The notes beneath the pieces were generated by a model. The model was not told the DNA's origin and searched no databases. It saw only the letters and a program-made list of their open reading frames with translations. From NCBI GenBank assembly GCA_947625605.1, contig CANQOY010000006.1, forward strand, positions 1 through 64,000: a stretch of 64,000 bases of DNA. The letters run 5' to 3'. This DNA comes from an uncultured Clostridia bacterium (GTDB taxonomy: Bacteria > Bacillota > Clostridia > Christensenellales > Borkfalkiaceae). The position numbers and the translations under genes were made by a program. This document shows, piece by piece, positions 50,714 to 61,637 of this stretch (position 1 is its first letter; every line of letters starts with the position of its first letter).

Positions 50714-51748
50714 TCAGTTTCCGAACTCGTAGGCCGTCGTGAAGTCGTACCGTTCGCCGACGTCTAAATACGAACTCCCCCTTTCGCGGTACTCGGGCAC
50801 ATTCACATTGTTGGGGATCATCTCCGTTTCGAGGCAGAATCCCGCGCGGGGACCGTAGCGGCAGGACTTCCCGTTCTGGCCGAGCCCGTTGCCGGAATAG
50901 AACTGCACGGCAGGCATGTCCGTATAGCACGCCATGCGGATGCCCGTCTCGCGGCTCTCCGCCTCGGCGAATTTCACGAGGCCCCCGCCGTCTTTGTTGA
51001 TCACAAAGCAGTGGTCGTAGCCGCCGCCGCGGCGCAGGTCCTCGTCCTCCGCGAAGATGTCCGCCCCGATGGCCTTGGGCGTGCGGAAATCAAAGGGCGT
51101 TCCCGCCACGCTCCGGAAGCCGCCGCGCGCGATCATGCAGTCGTCCGTGGGCACGAACTCCTCCGCACGGAGGGTGAGCAGCTGGCCGAGCACGCTGCCC
51201 GAGGCTTCGCCGCTGAGATTGAAATAGGTGTGGTTCGTGAGGTTGACGGCCGTCTTGCGGTCGGTCACGGCGCGGTATCTCAGGCGCAGGGTGCGGTTGC
51301 GGAAAGTGTAGACGACGGTGACCTTCAACCTCCCGGGATAGTTCTCCTCGCCGTCCGGGGAGATGAGGGAGAGCGCGAGCGTATCCCCGCACACGCCGTA
51401 GCTCCAAAGCTTCTTATCGAAGCCTACCCTCCCGCCATGGGTATGGTATCCGCGGTCATCGCACGCAAGCGCGTACTCCTTTCCGTCCACGACGAGGCGG
51501 GCGTCCCCGATGCGGTTTGCGAAGCGCCCGATGACGGCGCCGAGCCGCCCGCGGTTGCTCTCATAGCCCGCAACGTCCGAATAGCCGAGCGCCACGTCGG
51601 TGAGCCGACCCTCCCTGTCCGGCACGACAATGCTCTGCACGATCCCGCCCAAATTGAGGACAGTGACGGAGCTCTCCCCGTCGTGCAGGGTAAACGCAAA
51701 GACCTGTCTCCCATCCGCCGTTGTGCCGAACCATCTCTTTTCGATCAT
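50714..51748 (-). CDS. galM: Aldose 1-epimerase (galactose mutarotase)
   Basis: LGYSDVAGYESNRGRLGAVIGRFANRIGDARLVVDGKEYAL...NLTNHTYFNLSGE... Confidence 0.95.
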   Translation of the reverse strand: MIEKRWFGTTADGRQVFAFTLHDGESSVTVLNLGGIVQSIVVPDREGRLTDVALGYSDVAGYESNRGRLGAVIGRFANRIGDARLVVDGKEYALACDDRGYHTHGGRVGFDKKLWSYGVCGDTLALSLISPDGEENYPGRLKVTVVYTFRNRTLRLRYRAVTDRKTAVNLTNHTYFNLSGEASGSVLGQLLTLRAEEFVPTDDCMIARGGFRSVAGTPFDFRTPKAIGADIFAEDEDLRRGGGYDHCFVINKDGGGLVKFAEAESRETGIRMACYTDMPAVQFYSGNGLGQNGKSCRYGPRAGFCLETEMIPNNVNVPEYRERGSSYLDVGERYDFTTAYEFGN

Positions 51749-51847
51749 AATGTCTCTCCTGCGTTCCCAACTGTAAGAACTGTAACAAGTATATCACAGC
51801 GCGCGGAAAAAGTAAATATTTTTACAGAAATAACTCAAACTCCTGAT

Positions 51848-52528
51848 ATGTATAAGAGATCTCTTCGGATCGCCGTCATCGTGTTCTTCGTGCTGCTCGT
51901 CCTGCTCGCCCACTTCGGGGGGAGGATGACCGCCGTCGAATCCTTCACCTTCGCCGCGGAGAAGCGGGAGGTCTACCTGACCTTTGACGACGGCCCGAGC
52001 ACGGTTGTGACCAACCGCATCCTCGACACGCTCGCGCGGGAAAACGTCGAGGCCACCTTCTTTGTGGTGGGAGAGCGCGTCCGCGGGCGCGAGAGCACGC
52101 TGAGGCGCATCGCGGAGGAGGGACACACCCTCGGCGTGCACTCCAACACCCACCGCTACGGCGAAATTTACGCCTCCGAAGAGGCATTTTTGAAGGACGT
52201 AACGGACTGCGCCGCCGTCATCCGGAGGGTGACGGGTCTCACGCCGACGTGCTACCGTTTCCCCGGAGGCGGCACCCATGCCCGCGAGCGCGCCCTCTTG
52301 GAGAAGCTCGGCTACCGCATTGTTTCGTGGAATGCCGTCTGCGGGGATGAGGAGATCCCGCATGCCGACGCCGCCACCCTGACGGCCACCGCCCTCTCCA
52401 CCGCGCGGGGGAAACGTCGGGTCGTCCTGCTCATGCACGACAGCGCGCCCCACGCCGCTACGGCCGAGGCGCTCCCCGCCATCATCGAGCAGTTCCGGCA
52501 AGACGGATACGTTTTTTGCGCCTTCTGA
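51848..52528 (+). CDS. Polysaccharide deacetylase family protein
   Basis: N-terminal TM anchor; KREVYLTFDDGPSTVVTNRILDTLARENVEATFFVVGERV...LGVHSNTHRYG...RFPGGGTHA. Confidence 0.93.
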   Translation: MYKRSLRIAVIVFFVLLVLLAHFGGRMTAVESFTFAAEKREVYLTFDDGPSTVVTNRILDTLARENVEATFFVVGERVRGRESTLRRIAEEGHTLGVHSNTHRYGEIYASEEAFLKDVTDCAAVIRRVTGLTPTCYRFPGGGTHARERALLEKLGYRIVSWNAVCGDEEIPHADAATLTATALSTARGKRRVVLLMHDSAPHAATAEALPAIIEQFRQDGYVFCAF

Positions 52529-55106
52529 GCCTGCGGGAAGAGCCTGAAACGGCGCGGTACAGCCCTCCGACGGGCAGAACGAGGAGGGAGAGCGCGGCGA
52601 CGATCGCCCACTGTACGGCGGTGAGTGCCTCCAAATCGAAGAGCGCGGCGAGCGGCGGCACGGTGACGAGGAGAACGGAGAGCAGCGCCCCGAGCGCGAC
52701 CGTCCCGCACAGGATGCGGTTGCCGAAGAAGCGCTTCCGCCCCGCGCTCCCGTCCTCCGCCCGCACATTGAACGCGTGCAGAAGTTCGAGGTCGGAGAGC
52801 AGCACAAACGCCATGGTGCTCGCCGCCGCATTTCCCCAAATTTGAACGGCGAACGCGAACATGGTTATCGGGATCACCGCCTCAACGACCCCGAAGAAGG
52901 CGATGCGGAGCAGGGACCTCCGCGAAAAGATCTCCCGGTCCGAAACGGGGGGACGCAGCATTGCGCCCTCCGTTTTTTCCACGCCGAGCGCGAGCACGGG
53001 CAAGGAGTCCGTGATGAGATTCACCCAGAGCAGCTGGGTGGAAGTGAGGAAATCGTATTGCCAGAAGAAGAGGGAGACGACGAGCACACAGAGCACCTCG
53101 GCGAGGTTGGTGGAGAGGAAGAAGGAGATCGTCTTTTTGACGTTGAAAAAGACGTTCCGCCCCTCTTCGACGGCGTTCACCATCGTGGAAAAGTCGTCGT
53201 CCGAGATCACGACGTCCGCGGCGTTCTTGGTCACGTCGGTGCCCGAGCCCATCGCGACGCCGATGTCCGCGGCTTTGAGGGCGGGCGCGTCGTTGACGCC
53301 GTCCCCCGTCATGGCCACCACTTCGCCCCGCGCCTGCAACGCCTTTACGATCTCCGATTTGTGCCCGGGAGAGACGCGCGCATACACGCTGTACTCCTGC
53401 GCCCGCGCAGAGAACCCCTCCCCCATGGCGTCGAGCTCGTCGCCCGTGATCACCTCGCCGCGGCGCTCCGCGATCCCGAGGCGGGAAGCGATGGCAAACG
53501 CCGTCTCCGCGCCGTCCCCCGTGATCATGACCGTCTTGACGCCCGCGGTTCGGAATGCCGCCACCGCCTCGCGCACGCCCTCCTTGGGCGGGTCGAGCAT
53601 GCCCGCGAGGCCGAGAAAGACGAGGTCCTCCTCTTCCCGCCCCTCCCCGTAACAAAAGCCGAGAACGCGCATGGCGCGCGAGGAGAGCTCGGAGACGCTT
53701 CGGAGGATTTCTTGACGTACATCCTCGGACATGGGTGCCTCGCCCGCGCTCGTAAGCACCTTTGTACACCGTTTGAGAAGCACGTCCGCTCCCCCCTTGA
53801 CATACAGCCTTACCCCGCGGTCCGAGGCGGCGAGCACAGACATCATCTTGCGCTCGGAGGAGAACGGCGTACCCCCGACCGCGCGGCATTCGAACGCAAA
53901 GCCGAGGCTGTCGGCGTATTCGAGGAGGGAGATCTCCGTCGGATCGCCGAGGTAACTTCCCGCGCTCCCCTTTACCGTATGGCACGCGCGGATGCACCGC
54001 AAGAGCTCGCTGCGCACGTCTTGGCGCTCCCCCTCTGCGGCGCGCACTCCCCTCTCCCCGAACCCGACCGCGACCTCCTCCACCGTCATGCGGTTTTTCG
54101 TGAGCGTGCCCGTCTTATCCGAACAGATGACGCTGCAACTGCCCAGCGCCTCCACGGCGGAGAGCTTGCGCATGACAGCGCCCCGCTTCGCCATCCGCTG
54201 GACGCCCATCGCGAGAATGACGGTGACGACGGCACCCATGCCCTCGGGGATCGCCGCGACGGCGACGGCGACGGCGGCCATGACGTTTTCGAGAAAGCTC
54301 ATTCTTCCTGCGAACATGCCGCCCAAAAAGAGCACGGCGGCGACGCAGAACACGGCCGCGGTGATGATCCTGCCGAGCTTCGCGATCGTCTTATCGAGGG
54401 GGGACGGCGCCTCCGAGCGGTCGAGCAAAGCGGCGATGCGGCCCGTCTCGGTGTCCATTCCGCACGCAACGACGACGCACCGCGCCCGCCCCTTGACGCA
54501 GAACGTCGCCGAGAAGGCGGTGTTCGTCCGGTCCGAGAGCGCGGACTTCTTGACAATGCAGTCGTACTTCTTCGCGGGGCGGGATTCCCCCGTGAGCGCC
54601 GACTCGTCGCAGCGAAAGTTTTCGGAGGAGAGGATGCGGCAATCCGCGGGCACGCGGTCCCCTTCTTCGAGCTCGATGACGTCTCCCACGACGAGATCTT
54701 CGGCGAGAATGCGGACGAGCTTGCCGTCCCGCACGGCCTTGGCCTCGCAGGCGGAGAGCTGCCGAAGTTTTGCGATGGCCGCATCGGCGCGGTATTGTTG
54801 GAGAAACCCGACGACGGCGTTGAGGACGATGATGCAGAGCAGAATGACGGTGTCGGCGAGTTCGCCGCGCTCCCCCGTGAGAAACGCGAGCACGCCCGAG
54901 AGCACGGCCGCCGCGATGAGGATGAGGGTCATGAGATCCTTGAACTGCGCAAAAAAGAGCAACAGCTTGCTCTTTTTCTTTCCCTCTCTCAAAACATTTT
55001 TGCCCCGCTGCGCGAGGCGCCACCCCGCCTCTTCGGAGCTGAGTCCTCCCGCTCCGCTCCCGAGCGCTCCGAGCACTTCGTTGACCTCAAACCTGTACTG
55101 TTCCAT
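52482..55106 (-). CDS. P-type cation-transporting ATPase (Ca2+-type)
   Basis: [37 protein letters not shown]...[20 protein letters not shown]...[22 protein letters not shown]. Confidence 0.95.
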   Translation of the reverse strand: MEQYRFEVNEVLGALGSGAGGLSSEEAGWRLAQRGKNVLREGKKKSKLLLFFAQFKDLMTLILIAAAVLSGVLAFLTGERGELADTVILLCIIVLNAVVGFLQQYRADAAIAKLRQLSACEAKAVRDGKLVRILAEDLVVGDVIELEEGDRVPADCRILSSENFRCDESALTGESRPAKKYDCIVKKSALSDRTNTAFSATFCVKGRARCVVVACGMDTETGRIAALLDRSEAPSPLDKTIAKLGRIITAAVFCVAAVLFLGGMFAGRMSFLENVMAAVAVAVAAIPEGMGAVVTVILAMGVQRMAKRGAVMRKLSAVEALGSCSVICSDKTGTLTKNRMTVEEVAVGFGERGVRAAEGERQDVRSELLRCIRACHTVKGSAGSYLGDPTEISLLEYADSLGFAFECRAVGGTPFSSERKMMSVLAASDRGVRLYVKGGADVLLKRCTKVLTSAGEAPMSEDVRQEILRSVSELSSRAMRVLGFCYGEGREEEDLVFLGLAGMLDPPKEGVREAVAAFRTAGVKTVMITGDGAETAFAIASRLGIAERRGEVITGDELDAMGEGFSARAQEYSVYARVSPGHKSEIVKALQARGEVVAMTGDGVNDAPALKAADIGVAMGSGTDVTKNAADVVISDDDFSTMVNAVEEGRNVFFNVKKTISFFLSTNLAEVLCVLVVSLFFWQYDFLTSTQLLWVNLITDSLPVLALGVEKTEGAMLRPPVSDREIFSRRSLLRIAFFGVVEAVIPITMFAFAVQIWGNAAASTMAFVLLSDLELLHAFNVRAEDGSAGRKRFFGNRILCGTVALGALLSVLLVTVPPLAALFDLEALTAVQWAIVAALSLLVLPVGGLYRAVSGSSRRLRRRKKRIRLAGTAR

Positions 55107-55191
55107 ACGGATAAGGTATGAGGCCGTGCGAAGAATTATGATAAAAGGCGCCCGCCCGATGCAGTCGGGAGAGCGCCTGTGCAGCCGCCGT

Positions 55192-56517
55192 TCATGCGCG
55201 CTTGCCGAAAAATTCGTCGTAAACGGCGCGGACGGTGCGTTCGTAATCCGCATGGTCCACGCCGACGGTGATGTTGAGTTCGGAGGACCCTTGATCGATC
55301 ATCCGCACGTTGACGCCCGCGCGGGCGATCGCCTGAAAGAGGCGCGCCGAAGTCCCCACGTTCCTGCTCATCCCGTGACCGACGACGGCGATGAGGGCGA
55401 CGTCTGCAATGGCATAGATCTTCTCGGGGAGGACGGCCGCGCCGATCTCTTCGAGCAGACGCTCCAACGCGCCGTTCTTCAACTGCGCGCTGTCGATGAC
55501 AAGGGACATGGCGTCGATGCCCGAGGGGATATGTTCGAAGGAGATGCGGCGGCGTTTGAGCACGGCAAGCACACGGTGCGCGAAGCCGATCTCGCCGTTC
55601 ATGAGGGATTTTTCGAGGTGGATGACGGTGAAATTTTTCTTCCCCGCGATCCCCGTGACGGCCCTTTCGCTCGGGCGTGCGGACGGCGCGGGCAGGATCA
55701 GCGTCCCCCCGTCGTCGGGGCGGAAGGTGTTCAGGATGCGGATGGGAATGCCCGCCTCGCGCACGGGAAACACGGCGTCGCTGTGCAGCACGTCCGCGCC
55801 CAAATAGGAGAGCTCGCGCAGTTCCCGGAAGGAGAGCTGCTCGATCCCGACGGGCCCGGGGACGATGCGCGGATCGCAGGCGAGGAAGCCGCTCACGTCC
55901 GTCCAGTTTTCGTAGAGGTCCGCAGAGACCGCCCGCGCGACGAGCGCGCCCGTAATATCGCTCCCTCCGCGCGGAAAGAGGCGTACCATGCCCGAGGGGT
56001 CGGCGCCGTAAAAGCCCGCGATGACGGCGCGGTCCTTCCCTTTGAGCGCCGCCCGAAGCAGGGAATCCGTCTCCTCCGCGAGCAGTTTTCCCTCCGCGTC
56101 CATGCGCACGGCGCCGCGCGGATCGAGAAAGGGAACGGAGAGATAGGCCGCCATGATCCGCCCCGCGAGATATTCGCCGCGGGAGACGGTAAAGGCCTCC
56201 TCGCGGGCCGCTTCGATCTCGTCTTTCGTCTCCGCGAGGAGGCCTGCAATGTCGAATTCAAGGCCGAGTTCTCGGACGATCCCCGTAAAGCGCACCTCCA
56301 CTTTGGCGTACGCATCGCGGACATGCCCCCCATCTATGAGCTCTCGGTGGCTCGCGTAGAGCAAATCGGTCACTTTCGCGTCTCCGCCGTATCGCTTGCC
56401 CGGCGCCGAGACGACGACATACCGTCTTTCCAAATCGCGGCCGAGGATGCGCCCGATGCGCGCAAACCCCATGCCGTCTGCCGTTGAGGTCCCGCCGAAT
56501 TTGCAGACCTTAATCAT
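55192..56517 (-). CDS. lysC: Aspartate kinase
   Basis: [25 protein letters not shown]...[32 protein letters not shown]; two ACT-like segments. Confidence 0.93.
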   Translation of the reverse strand: MIKVCKFGGTSTADGMGFARIGRILGRDLERRYVVVSAPGKRYGGDAKVTDLLYASHRELIDGGHVRDAYAKVEVRFTGIVRELGLEFDIAGLLAETKDEIEAAREEAFTVSRGEYLAGRIMAAYLSVPFLDPRGAVRMDAEGKLLAEETDSLLRAALKGKDRAVIAGFYGADPSGMVRLFPRGGSDITGALVARAVSADLYENWTDVSGFLACDPRIVPGPVGIEQLSFRELRELSYLGADVLHSDAVFPVREAGIPIRILNTFRPDDGGTLILPAPSARPSERAVTGIAGKKNFTVIHLEKSLMNGEIGFAHRVLAVLKRRRISFEHIPSGIDAMSLVIDSAQLKNGALERLLEEIGAAVLPEKIYAIADVALIAVVGHGMSRNVGTSARLFQAIARAGVNVRMIDQGSSELNITVGVDHADYERTVRAVYDEFFGKRA

Positions 56518-57412
56518 ACCCGATCTCTCTGCCCTCCAAAGCGTATCTCCCGTCGCGCAAGTCGCTCAGGGAGAAGGCGCCGCGGGGCAAGAGTTTCCCG
56601 TCTTTGAGGGCGGAAAAGAGCTTTTCCTTCCCGAACTCGCGGCCCGCCCCATCGGAGAAGCGCAGGCCATCGTCGTTGAGATCGACGAACTCCGCAAGCG
56701 AAAAGCGTGCGGGGTGATTGGCGAGCTCCTCCTGTTTGAGCGCGGGTTTGAGCGCCTCCCAGCGCTCTTTCGCGGCCGCAGCCTCCTCGACGGCGTCCAC
56801 GACGGCAAAACAGGGTTCGCCGCGGCCGTGCATCTCCTGCGCGGCGTCCCACGCGATATAATCCGGAAGATAGCGCCCCGTCAGCCGCCCGCCCTGCGGG
56901 AGGTCGAAGTCGTACAGAAGTTCCAGGTCGAGATCGGAAAATTTCTTCATTCTTTTCTTCCCGCGGTATACGATCAGAGTATGCGGGAACTCCAACGGCG
57001 TGTGCTTCCTCGCCGCCGCAAGCGAGGCCACCCTCGCCGCGTCCGCCTCGCTCACAGGGCGGATCATGGCGCGCTCCGCAGGCCGCCACGAAAACTGTTC
57101 GAGGTCAAATGAGGCCACCATGCCCCGCCTTACCCCGCAAGAAGTCGTCCGCTCGGTCAGAATGAACCCGCGGTTCAGCTTTTCGAGCCACTCGCTTTCG
57201 AGCGCGTGATACATGCTCTCGCGCATGGCCTCGATCCTCGCCGCTTCGTCATCGGACGCGGGCGGCAATAAAAAACGGAGCACGGAGGGCGCACCGTCCG
57301 CGGCGCGCTCCGCGCTCTCCCATTCGCCTTGGCTGCGGCAGAAAGGCGCCGCCCAAAGCCCGACATCATTGCGCGGGAGAAACACCCGCGGGATCCTGAG
57401 ACAATTCTTCAT
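56510..57412 (-). CDS. DUF1015 family protein
   Basis: ERTTSCGVRRGMVASFDLEQFSWRPAERAMIRPVSEADAARVASLAAARKHTPLEFPHTLIVY. Confidence 0.8.
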   Translation of the reverse strand: MKNCLRIPRVFLPRNDVGLWAAPFCRSQGEWESAERAADGAPSVLRFLLPPASDDEAARIEAMRESMYHALESEWLEKLNRGFILTERTTSCGVRRGMVASFDLEQFSWRPAERAMIRPVSEADAARVASLAAARKHTPLEFPHTLIVYRGKKRMKKFSDLDLELLYDFDLPQGGRLTGRYLPDYIAWDAAQEMHGRGEPCFAVVDAVEEAAAAKERWEALKPALKQEELANHPARFSLAEFVDLNDDGLRFSDGAGREFGKEKLFSALKDGKLLPRGAFSLSDLRDGRYALEGREIGYD

Positions 57413-57413
57413 A

Positions 57414-57533
57414 CTAAGGCATCTTCACGATGATCTGCATCACGATCACACACGCCGCCGCAACGACGATGGCGAGGAGTTTCAGGGGAACATTGTGCGT
57501 GAACACTCTCTTGATGAATTCCGAAAATTTCAT
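57414..57533 (-). CDS. 39-aa membrane protein, CdaR (YbbR)-N-terminus-like
   Basis: MKFSEFIKRVFTHNVPLKLLAIVVAAACVIVMQIIVKMP; ATG overlaps cdaA stop; resembles N-terminal membrane anchor of CdaR, which normally follows cdaA. Confidence 0.7.
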   Translation of the reverse strand: MKFSEFIKRVFTHNVPLKLLAIVVAAACVIVMQIIVKMP

Positions 57534-58357
57534 GCCTTCTTTCCCTCCGCATTGAATTCTTTCCAGTAATAATCTTTGAGGAAGCGTTTGAGCCCCTCGG
57601 AATCGACATAGCGGGTGATCTCCCCGCGCTTGACATAGGAGACGATCCCCGTCTCTTCGGAGACGATGATCGCAGAGACGTCCGCCACCTCCGTGACCCC
57701 GATGCCCGCGCGGTGACGGGTGCCGTATTCCTTGGGGAAGTCGCGCTGGGTGAGGGGCAAAAAGCACCCCGCCGCCTGGATCGTGTCGCCGTAAATGACC
57801 ATGGCGCCGTCATGCAGGGGCGCCTTCGGGATGAAGATGCCCTCGATGAGCTGGCTGGAAATCTTCGCGTTCAACGTCACGCCGCTCTCGGTGATCTCGC
57901 GGGGCAGGTTGCCGTTCGAGAGCACGATCAGGGCGCCGACGTCGTTTTTGGAGAGGTTCTGAACGGCCTTGATGATGCCGTTGATATACTCGTCTGCCCG
58001 TGCGGCGACCGCGTTGGTATGCGCCGCGGCGGCGGAGGAAGCCGTCTTGGGTTCGCGCCGCATCAGATTCCAGACCCCCCTTTTCAGCTCCACGGTGAAG
58101 AGGAGGAGGAAGAAGAGGGAGAGGGTGAGAAGGAAGAGGAAGAACTCCGTCACGCCGAAGTGGGAAGAATACAGTGCGACGGCTCCCGCCGTGACCACCA
58201 TGGCGAGATACACAAAGATGAACGGGCGGGCGTTGTTCTCCCACAGCGCTTTGAGAACGAAATAGATGAGCACGCTGAAAAGAAGCGTCTCCACGATCAT
58301 GATGGGCTCAAAGGACGTAAAGACGGCTTTGACGCCCTCCCAAATGCGAGCATTCAT
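57530..58357 (-). CDS. cdaA: Diadenylate cyclase CdaA
   Basis: GALIVLSNGNLPREITESGVTLNAKISSQLIEGIFIPKAPLHDGAMVIYGDTIQAAGCFLPLTQRDFPKEYGTRHRAGIGVTE; DGA and RHR motifs. Confidence 0.96.
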   Translation of the reverse strand: MNARIWEGVKAVFTSFEPIMIVETLLFSVLIYFVLKALWENNARPFIFVYLAMVVTAGAVALYSSHFGVTEFFLFLLTLSLFFLLLFTVELKRGVWNLMRREPKTASSAAAAHTNAVAARADEYINGIIKAVQNLSKNDVGALIVLSNGNLPREITESGVTLNAKISSQLIEGIFIPKAPLHDGAMVIYGDTIQAAGCFLPLTQRDFPKEYGTRHRAGIGVTEVADVSAIIVSEETGIVSYVKRGEITRYVDSEGLKRFLKDYYWKEFNAEGKKA

Positions 58358-58450
58358 ACGGCTGCCTCCCACGCGCTCGGTTGCGCACGGTCTCTTATGT
58401 ATTATAGCTGTTTCCCGCAAAAAAAGCAAAGAGATTTGACAGATTTCGCG

Positions 58451-59434
58451 TCATCCGAAAAATATTTTTGCGATCGCGGCCGAGAGCGCCCCCGCCTTTT
58501 GGTACAGTCCGCTCCGCATGCCGGCCGCAAGGCCGTACAGCTCCAAATAGAGCTTCTGCGTGCGCTCCGCGCCGAGGCGCCGCACGATCTCCCGGTTCTT
58601 CTGTACCGCATACGGTTTGAGGCCCAATGCCGCCCCGATCTCCCCGTCCGTCCCGCGCATGCCCGCGATCTCGGAGAGCGAGCGGTAGTGCGAGATGAGC
58701 GCGGAGAGCGCCGCGTTCTCGTCGTACCCCTTCTCCATGAGGTCGTGCAAAATCTCCGAGAAGGCGGAAAAGTTGCCGCGCGAGGCCGCCTGCGTCAGTT
58801 CGTAGATCTTGTATTCCACGTCTTTGGCGATGTAATTTTCCACCGTCTCACGCGTGATCCTGCCACCATGTCCGAGGAGAAGCTTCAATTTTTCCACTTC
58901 GAGCTTCATGCGCGCCGCGTTTGAGTCGCAATAGCGCACCATGAGCGTCGTCGCGTCTCCGTCGATCGAGAGCCCCGCGCGCCGCACGACGCCGAACAGC
59001 CATTTCGAGAGCGCTTCCTCGCTCTCCTTGCCGCAGTCCACATAGACGACCCCCACCTTCCGTTTCAGGTCGCACCCCTTTTTTGCGCCCGTATTCACGA
59101 TGACGAGCACCGTCGAGGGGCAGGGGGAGGCGGCGTACGGTTTGAGCGCGCTCTCCCATTCCCGCTCCGTGGGATAGAACTCATACGCGCGCACGAGCCG
59201 CTTCTCATCGAGAAAGGGCAGGGTGCGAAGATCGGAGACAAAGGAGCCGAGCGCATCCCCTTTCAGCGCTTCCCCCTCGTAGCGCACGTCGTTGAGGGCG
59301 GGATTCGCGAGCGCACAGGCGGCGCGGATCGCCCCCACGGCATGGTCGCGGAAGAAGGCCTCTTCCCCCTCGACCAGATAGACGGACGCCGGTCCCGCCT
59401 CTTTGAGATTGGCGCTGAGTTGCACAAACTTCAT
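58451..59434 (-). CDS. holA: DNA polymerase III subunit delta
   Basis: VYLVEGEEAFFRDHAVGAIRAAC...FLDEKRLVRAYEF; directly downstream of comEC. Confidence 0.9.
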   Translation of the reverse strand: MKFVQLSANLKEAGPASVYLVEGEEAFFRDHAVGAIRAACALANPALNDVRYEGEALKGDALGSFVSDLRTLPFLDEKRLVRAYEFYPTEREWESALKPYAASPCPSTVLVIVNTGAKKGCDLKRKVGVVYVDCGKESEEALSKWLFGVVRRAGLSIDGDATTLMVRYCDSNAARMKLEVEKLKLLLGHGGRITRETVENYIAKDVEYKIYELTQAASRGNFSAFSEILHDLMEKGYDENAALSALISHYRSLSEIAGMRGTDGEIGAALGLKPYAVQKNREIVRRLGAERTQKLYLELYGLAAGMRSGLYQKAGALSAAIAKIFFG

Positions 59435-61425
59435 AGCCTCTTGATTATACCATGTCCGAAAGAATATTGCAAGCCCCCGTCGGAGGAATCGAGAAATAAA
59501 TCGGCGCCGAGCGCCTCGGCGTTCGCAAAATCCACCTCGATGGCGACGCCCTCCGCCGAGATCGCGAGCTTCTCCCGCGTCAGAAAGCGGAATTCGATCC
59601 CGCCCAGCTCCACCGTCTCCGCAAAACGGACGGGCGACTCGCGCAGGCCCGTGGCGACCTCATCCCGCGCGTACACGATCTCGGTATCGAGGAACACCGC
59701 ATGGTTGATGCCCGCGAGCTCGTCGTCGGAGAGGACGAACACCGCATCGAGCTCTCCCCCGTACTTGCGGGAGAGAAAGTCCTCGCAGTCCTCGATCGAA
59801 ATGCCGCCGTCGATGACGAGCACGTTGGCGGAGGGCGTTCTCACGAGGGCCGCGCTCCCGCGGTCAGAGGTATACACCGCGATGCGCCCGCCCGTGAACA
59901 CGACGTTTTCCGCAACGACGAAGAGGACAAACGCCGCCGCAAGCAACCCCGCAAGCAGGCCGCGAAAGGTGGGACGGATGCGAAATCTTTCCGAGAGCAA
60001 AACGCAGCCCACGAGCCAAACGACCAACCCCATGCCCAAGGAGAACCCCGTCAAAATGAACGTGAAGTCCCCTCCCGCGATCGCGAGCAGGAAGAGGGAA
60101 AGGAGCCCTTTCGGCACGGCGAGGAAGAAAGCGCCCGCAGGCGGAATGATGAGCGCAAAGAGTGAAAAGAGCAGCGTCGTAAGAAAGAGCACGGGGAGCA
60201 GGGGAATGAGCACGAGGTTGAGGACGAACCCCCACACCGAAAAGTACCCGAAGCAATCGAGCAGAATGGGAAAGGTAAAGAGCTGCACGGAGAGGTTGGC
60301 GGAAAGGTACCGCGCGGCCGCCCGCGGCATTTTGGGGATGCGCCCGAGAAGGCGGCCCAGCGTCCCCGAGAAGAGCCCGAGCCCCACGCATGCCCCGAAG
60401 GAGAGGCGGAATCCCGCGGAAAGGAGATCACCCGGCGAGAAGAGGAGAACGATGAGGGCGGCAAGGGAGATGGATTGCAAAAAGTCGTACTTTCGGCCGA
60501 ACGTGCGGTACAGCCCCACGCAGGAACACATGATCACGGCGCGCACCGAGGACACGGTGAAGGCGCAGAAGGCCGCGTACAAAATGCAAACGCCGATCGC
60601 GGGCACCACGGCATACCGTTTCAGCGGCCGCGCGAGCAGCATCACCGCCCCGAACAGAATGCCGATGTGCAGCCCCGAAACGGCAAAGATATGCGCGATC
60701 CCGCCCTTCCGCACCTCGGTCAGAAGCCCTTCGTCCATCCCCCTCGAATTTCCCGTCAAGAGGGCGTACGCCACCTGCGCCTCGGGCCCGCCCATATCCT
60801 CTTCAAGGCGATCGAAAAGTGCGGCGTCGAGGTGCAAAAGAAAATTCCGCGAACCGCCCGCCCGCTTGTACTCCGCATGCGATACGCGGTAGCGGATATC
60901 GTTGGCAAAGAGGTATTCTGAATAGCTGTTCTCGGACATGGGTATCCCATTTCTCGTCATGAAGCTTTCAAAGGCGAGGATGTCCCCTACGCGGACCTGC
61001 TCGGAATCGATGTGGACGGAAAGCTTTCCGCCCGACGATGCGCCGTCGAAGGCGACGTCATCGAGGAGCACGTCCACCCCGCCCGTCTGCGGCGTGGCGG
61101 AGACCACCGTGCCCGTGATGAAATATGTTCCCGCCTCCGGGCCGCCGAGATATTGTTCGATGCGGATCTCCATGACGCCCGCGCCGAGCCCGCCGAAGAT
61201 GAGCAGAGCCGCGAACACCGCGCCCGCCCGCCGCCACGAGAGCGGAAAGAGCATGAGGAGAAAAAATACGAGGAAAAAGACGAAGTCGGAAGGCCGCAGG
61301 CCCCCGAACCGAATGCGCGCCATGAGAAAAATGCCAAAGACAAGGGCCAGTGCGCACACGGTGAGAATGCGGAAATTGAAAAACGGCAGACGCCTCTTCT
61401 CCGTGCTCTTCTCTTCCATCTCCAT
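59431..61425 (-). CDS. ComEC/Rec2 family DNA uptake channel
   Basis: LLTEVRKGGIAHIFAVSGLHIGILFGAVMLLARPLKRY...FRLSFGACVGLGLFSGTLGRLL typical of ComEC competence domain. Confidence 0.93.
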   Translation of the reverse strand: MEMEEKSTEKRRLPFFNFRILTVCALALVFGIFLMARIRFGGLRPSDFVFFLVFFLLMLFPLSWRRAGAVFAALLIFGGLGAGVMEIRIEQYLGGPEAGTYFITGTVVSATPQTGGVDVLLDDVAFDGASSGGKLSVHIDSEQVRVGDILAFESFMTRNGIPMSENSYSEYLFANDIRYRVSHAEYKRAGGSRNFLLHLDAALFDRLEEDMGGPEAQVAYALLTGNSRGMDEGLLTEVRKGGIAHIFAVSGLHIGILFGAVMLLARPLKRYAVVPAIGVCILYAAFCAFTVSSVRAVIMCSCVGLYRTFGRKYDFLQSISLAALIVLLFSPGDLLSAGFRLSFGACVGLGLFSGTLGRLLGRIPKMPRAAARYLSANLSVQLFTFPILLDCFGYFSVWGFVLNLVLIPLLPVLFLTTLLFSLFALIIPPAGAFFLAVPKGLLSLFLLAIAGGDFTFILTGFSLGMGLVVWLVGCVLLSERFRIRPTFRGLLAGLLAAAFVLFVVAENVVFTGGRIAVYTSDRGSAALVRTPSANVLVIDGGISIEDCEDFLSRKYGGELDAVFVLSDDELAGINHAVFLDTEIVYARDEVATGLRESPVRFAETVELGGIEFRFLTREKLAISAEGVAIEVDFANAEALGADLFLDSSDGGLQYSFGHGIIKRL

Positions 61426-61637
61426 GGTCCTTCCTCTTTGGCAAAAATGCTGTATTCAATGTATCACACGGCCCTCAAAAAGTCAAACCGTTTGCAGAGG
61501 ATTTTCCCGCCGCATGCCCGAAAGAGCGGGCTCTTCCCACGGTTTGCGGAAAAATTTTTCCCTCCCCCTTTTCAAACCGAGGCCTGCGTGCTATAATAGA
61601 GAGCATCTTGCAGATACTGTTTACGGAGGTGTTTGAT

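Noticed and set aside
52776-55121. 781-aa and 831-aa plus-strand ORFs over the P-type ATPase/lysC region
   Set aside because: Antisense to genes with clear P-type ATPase and aspartate kinase motifs.
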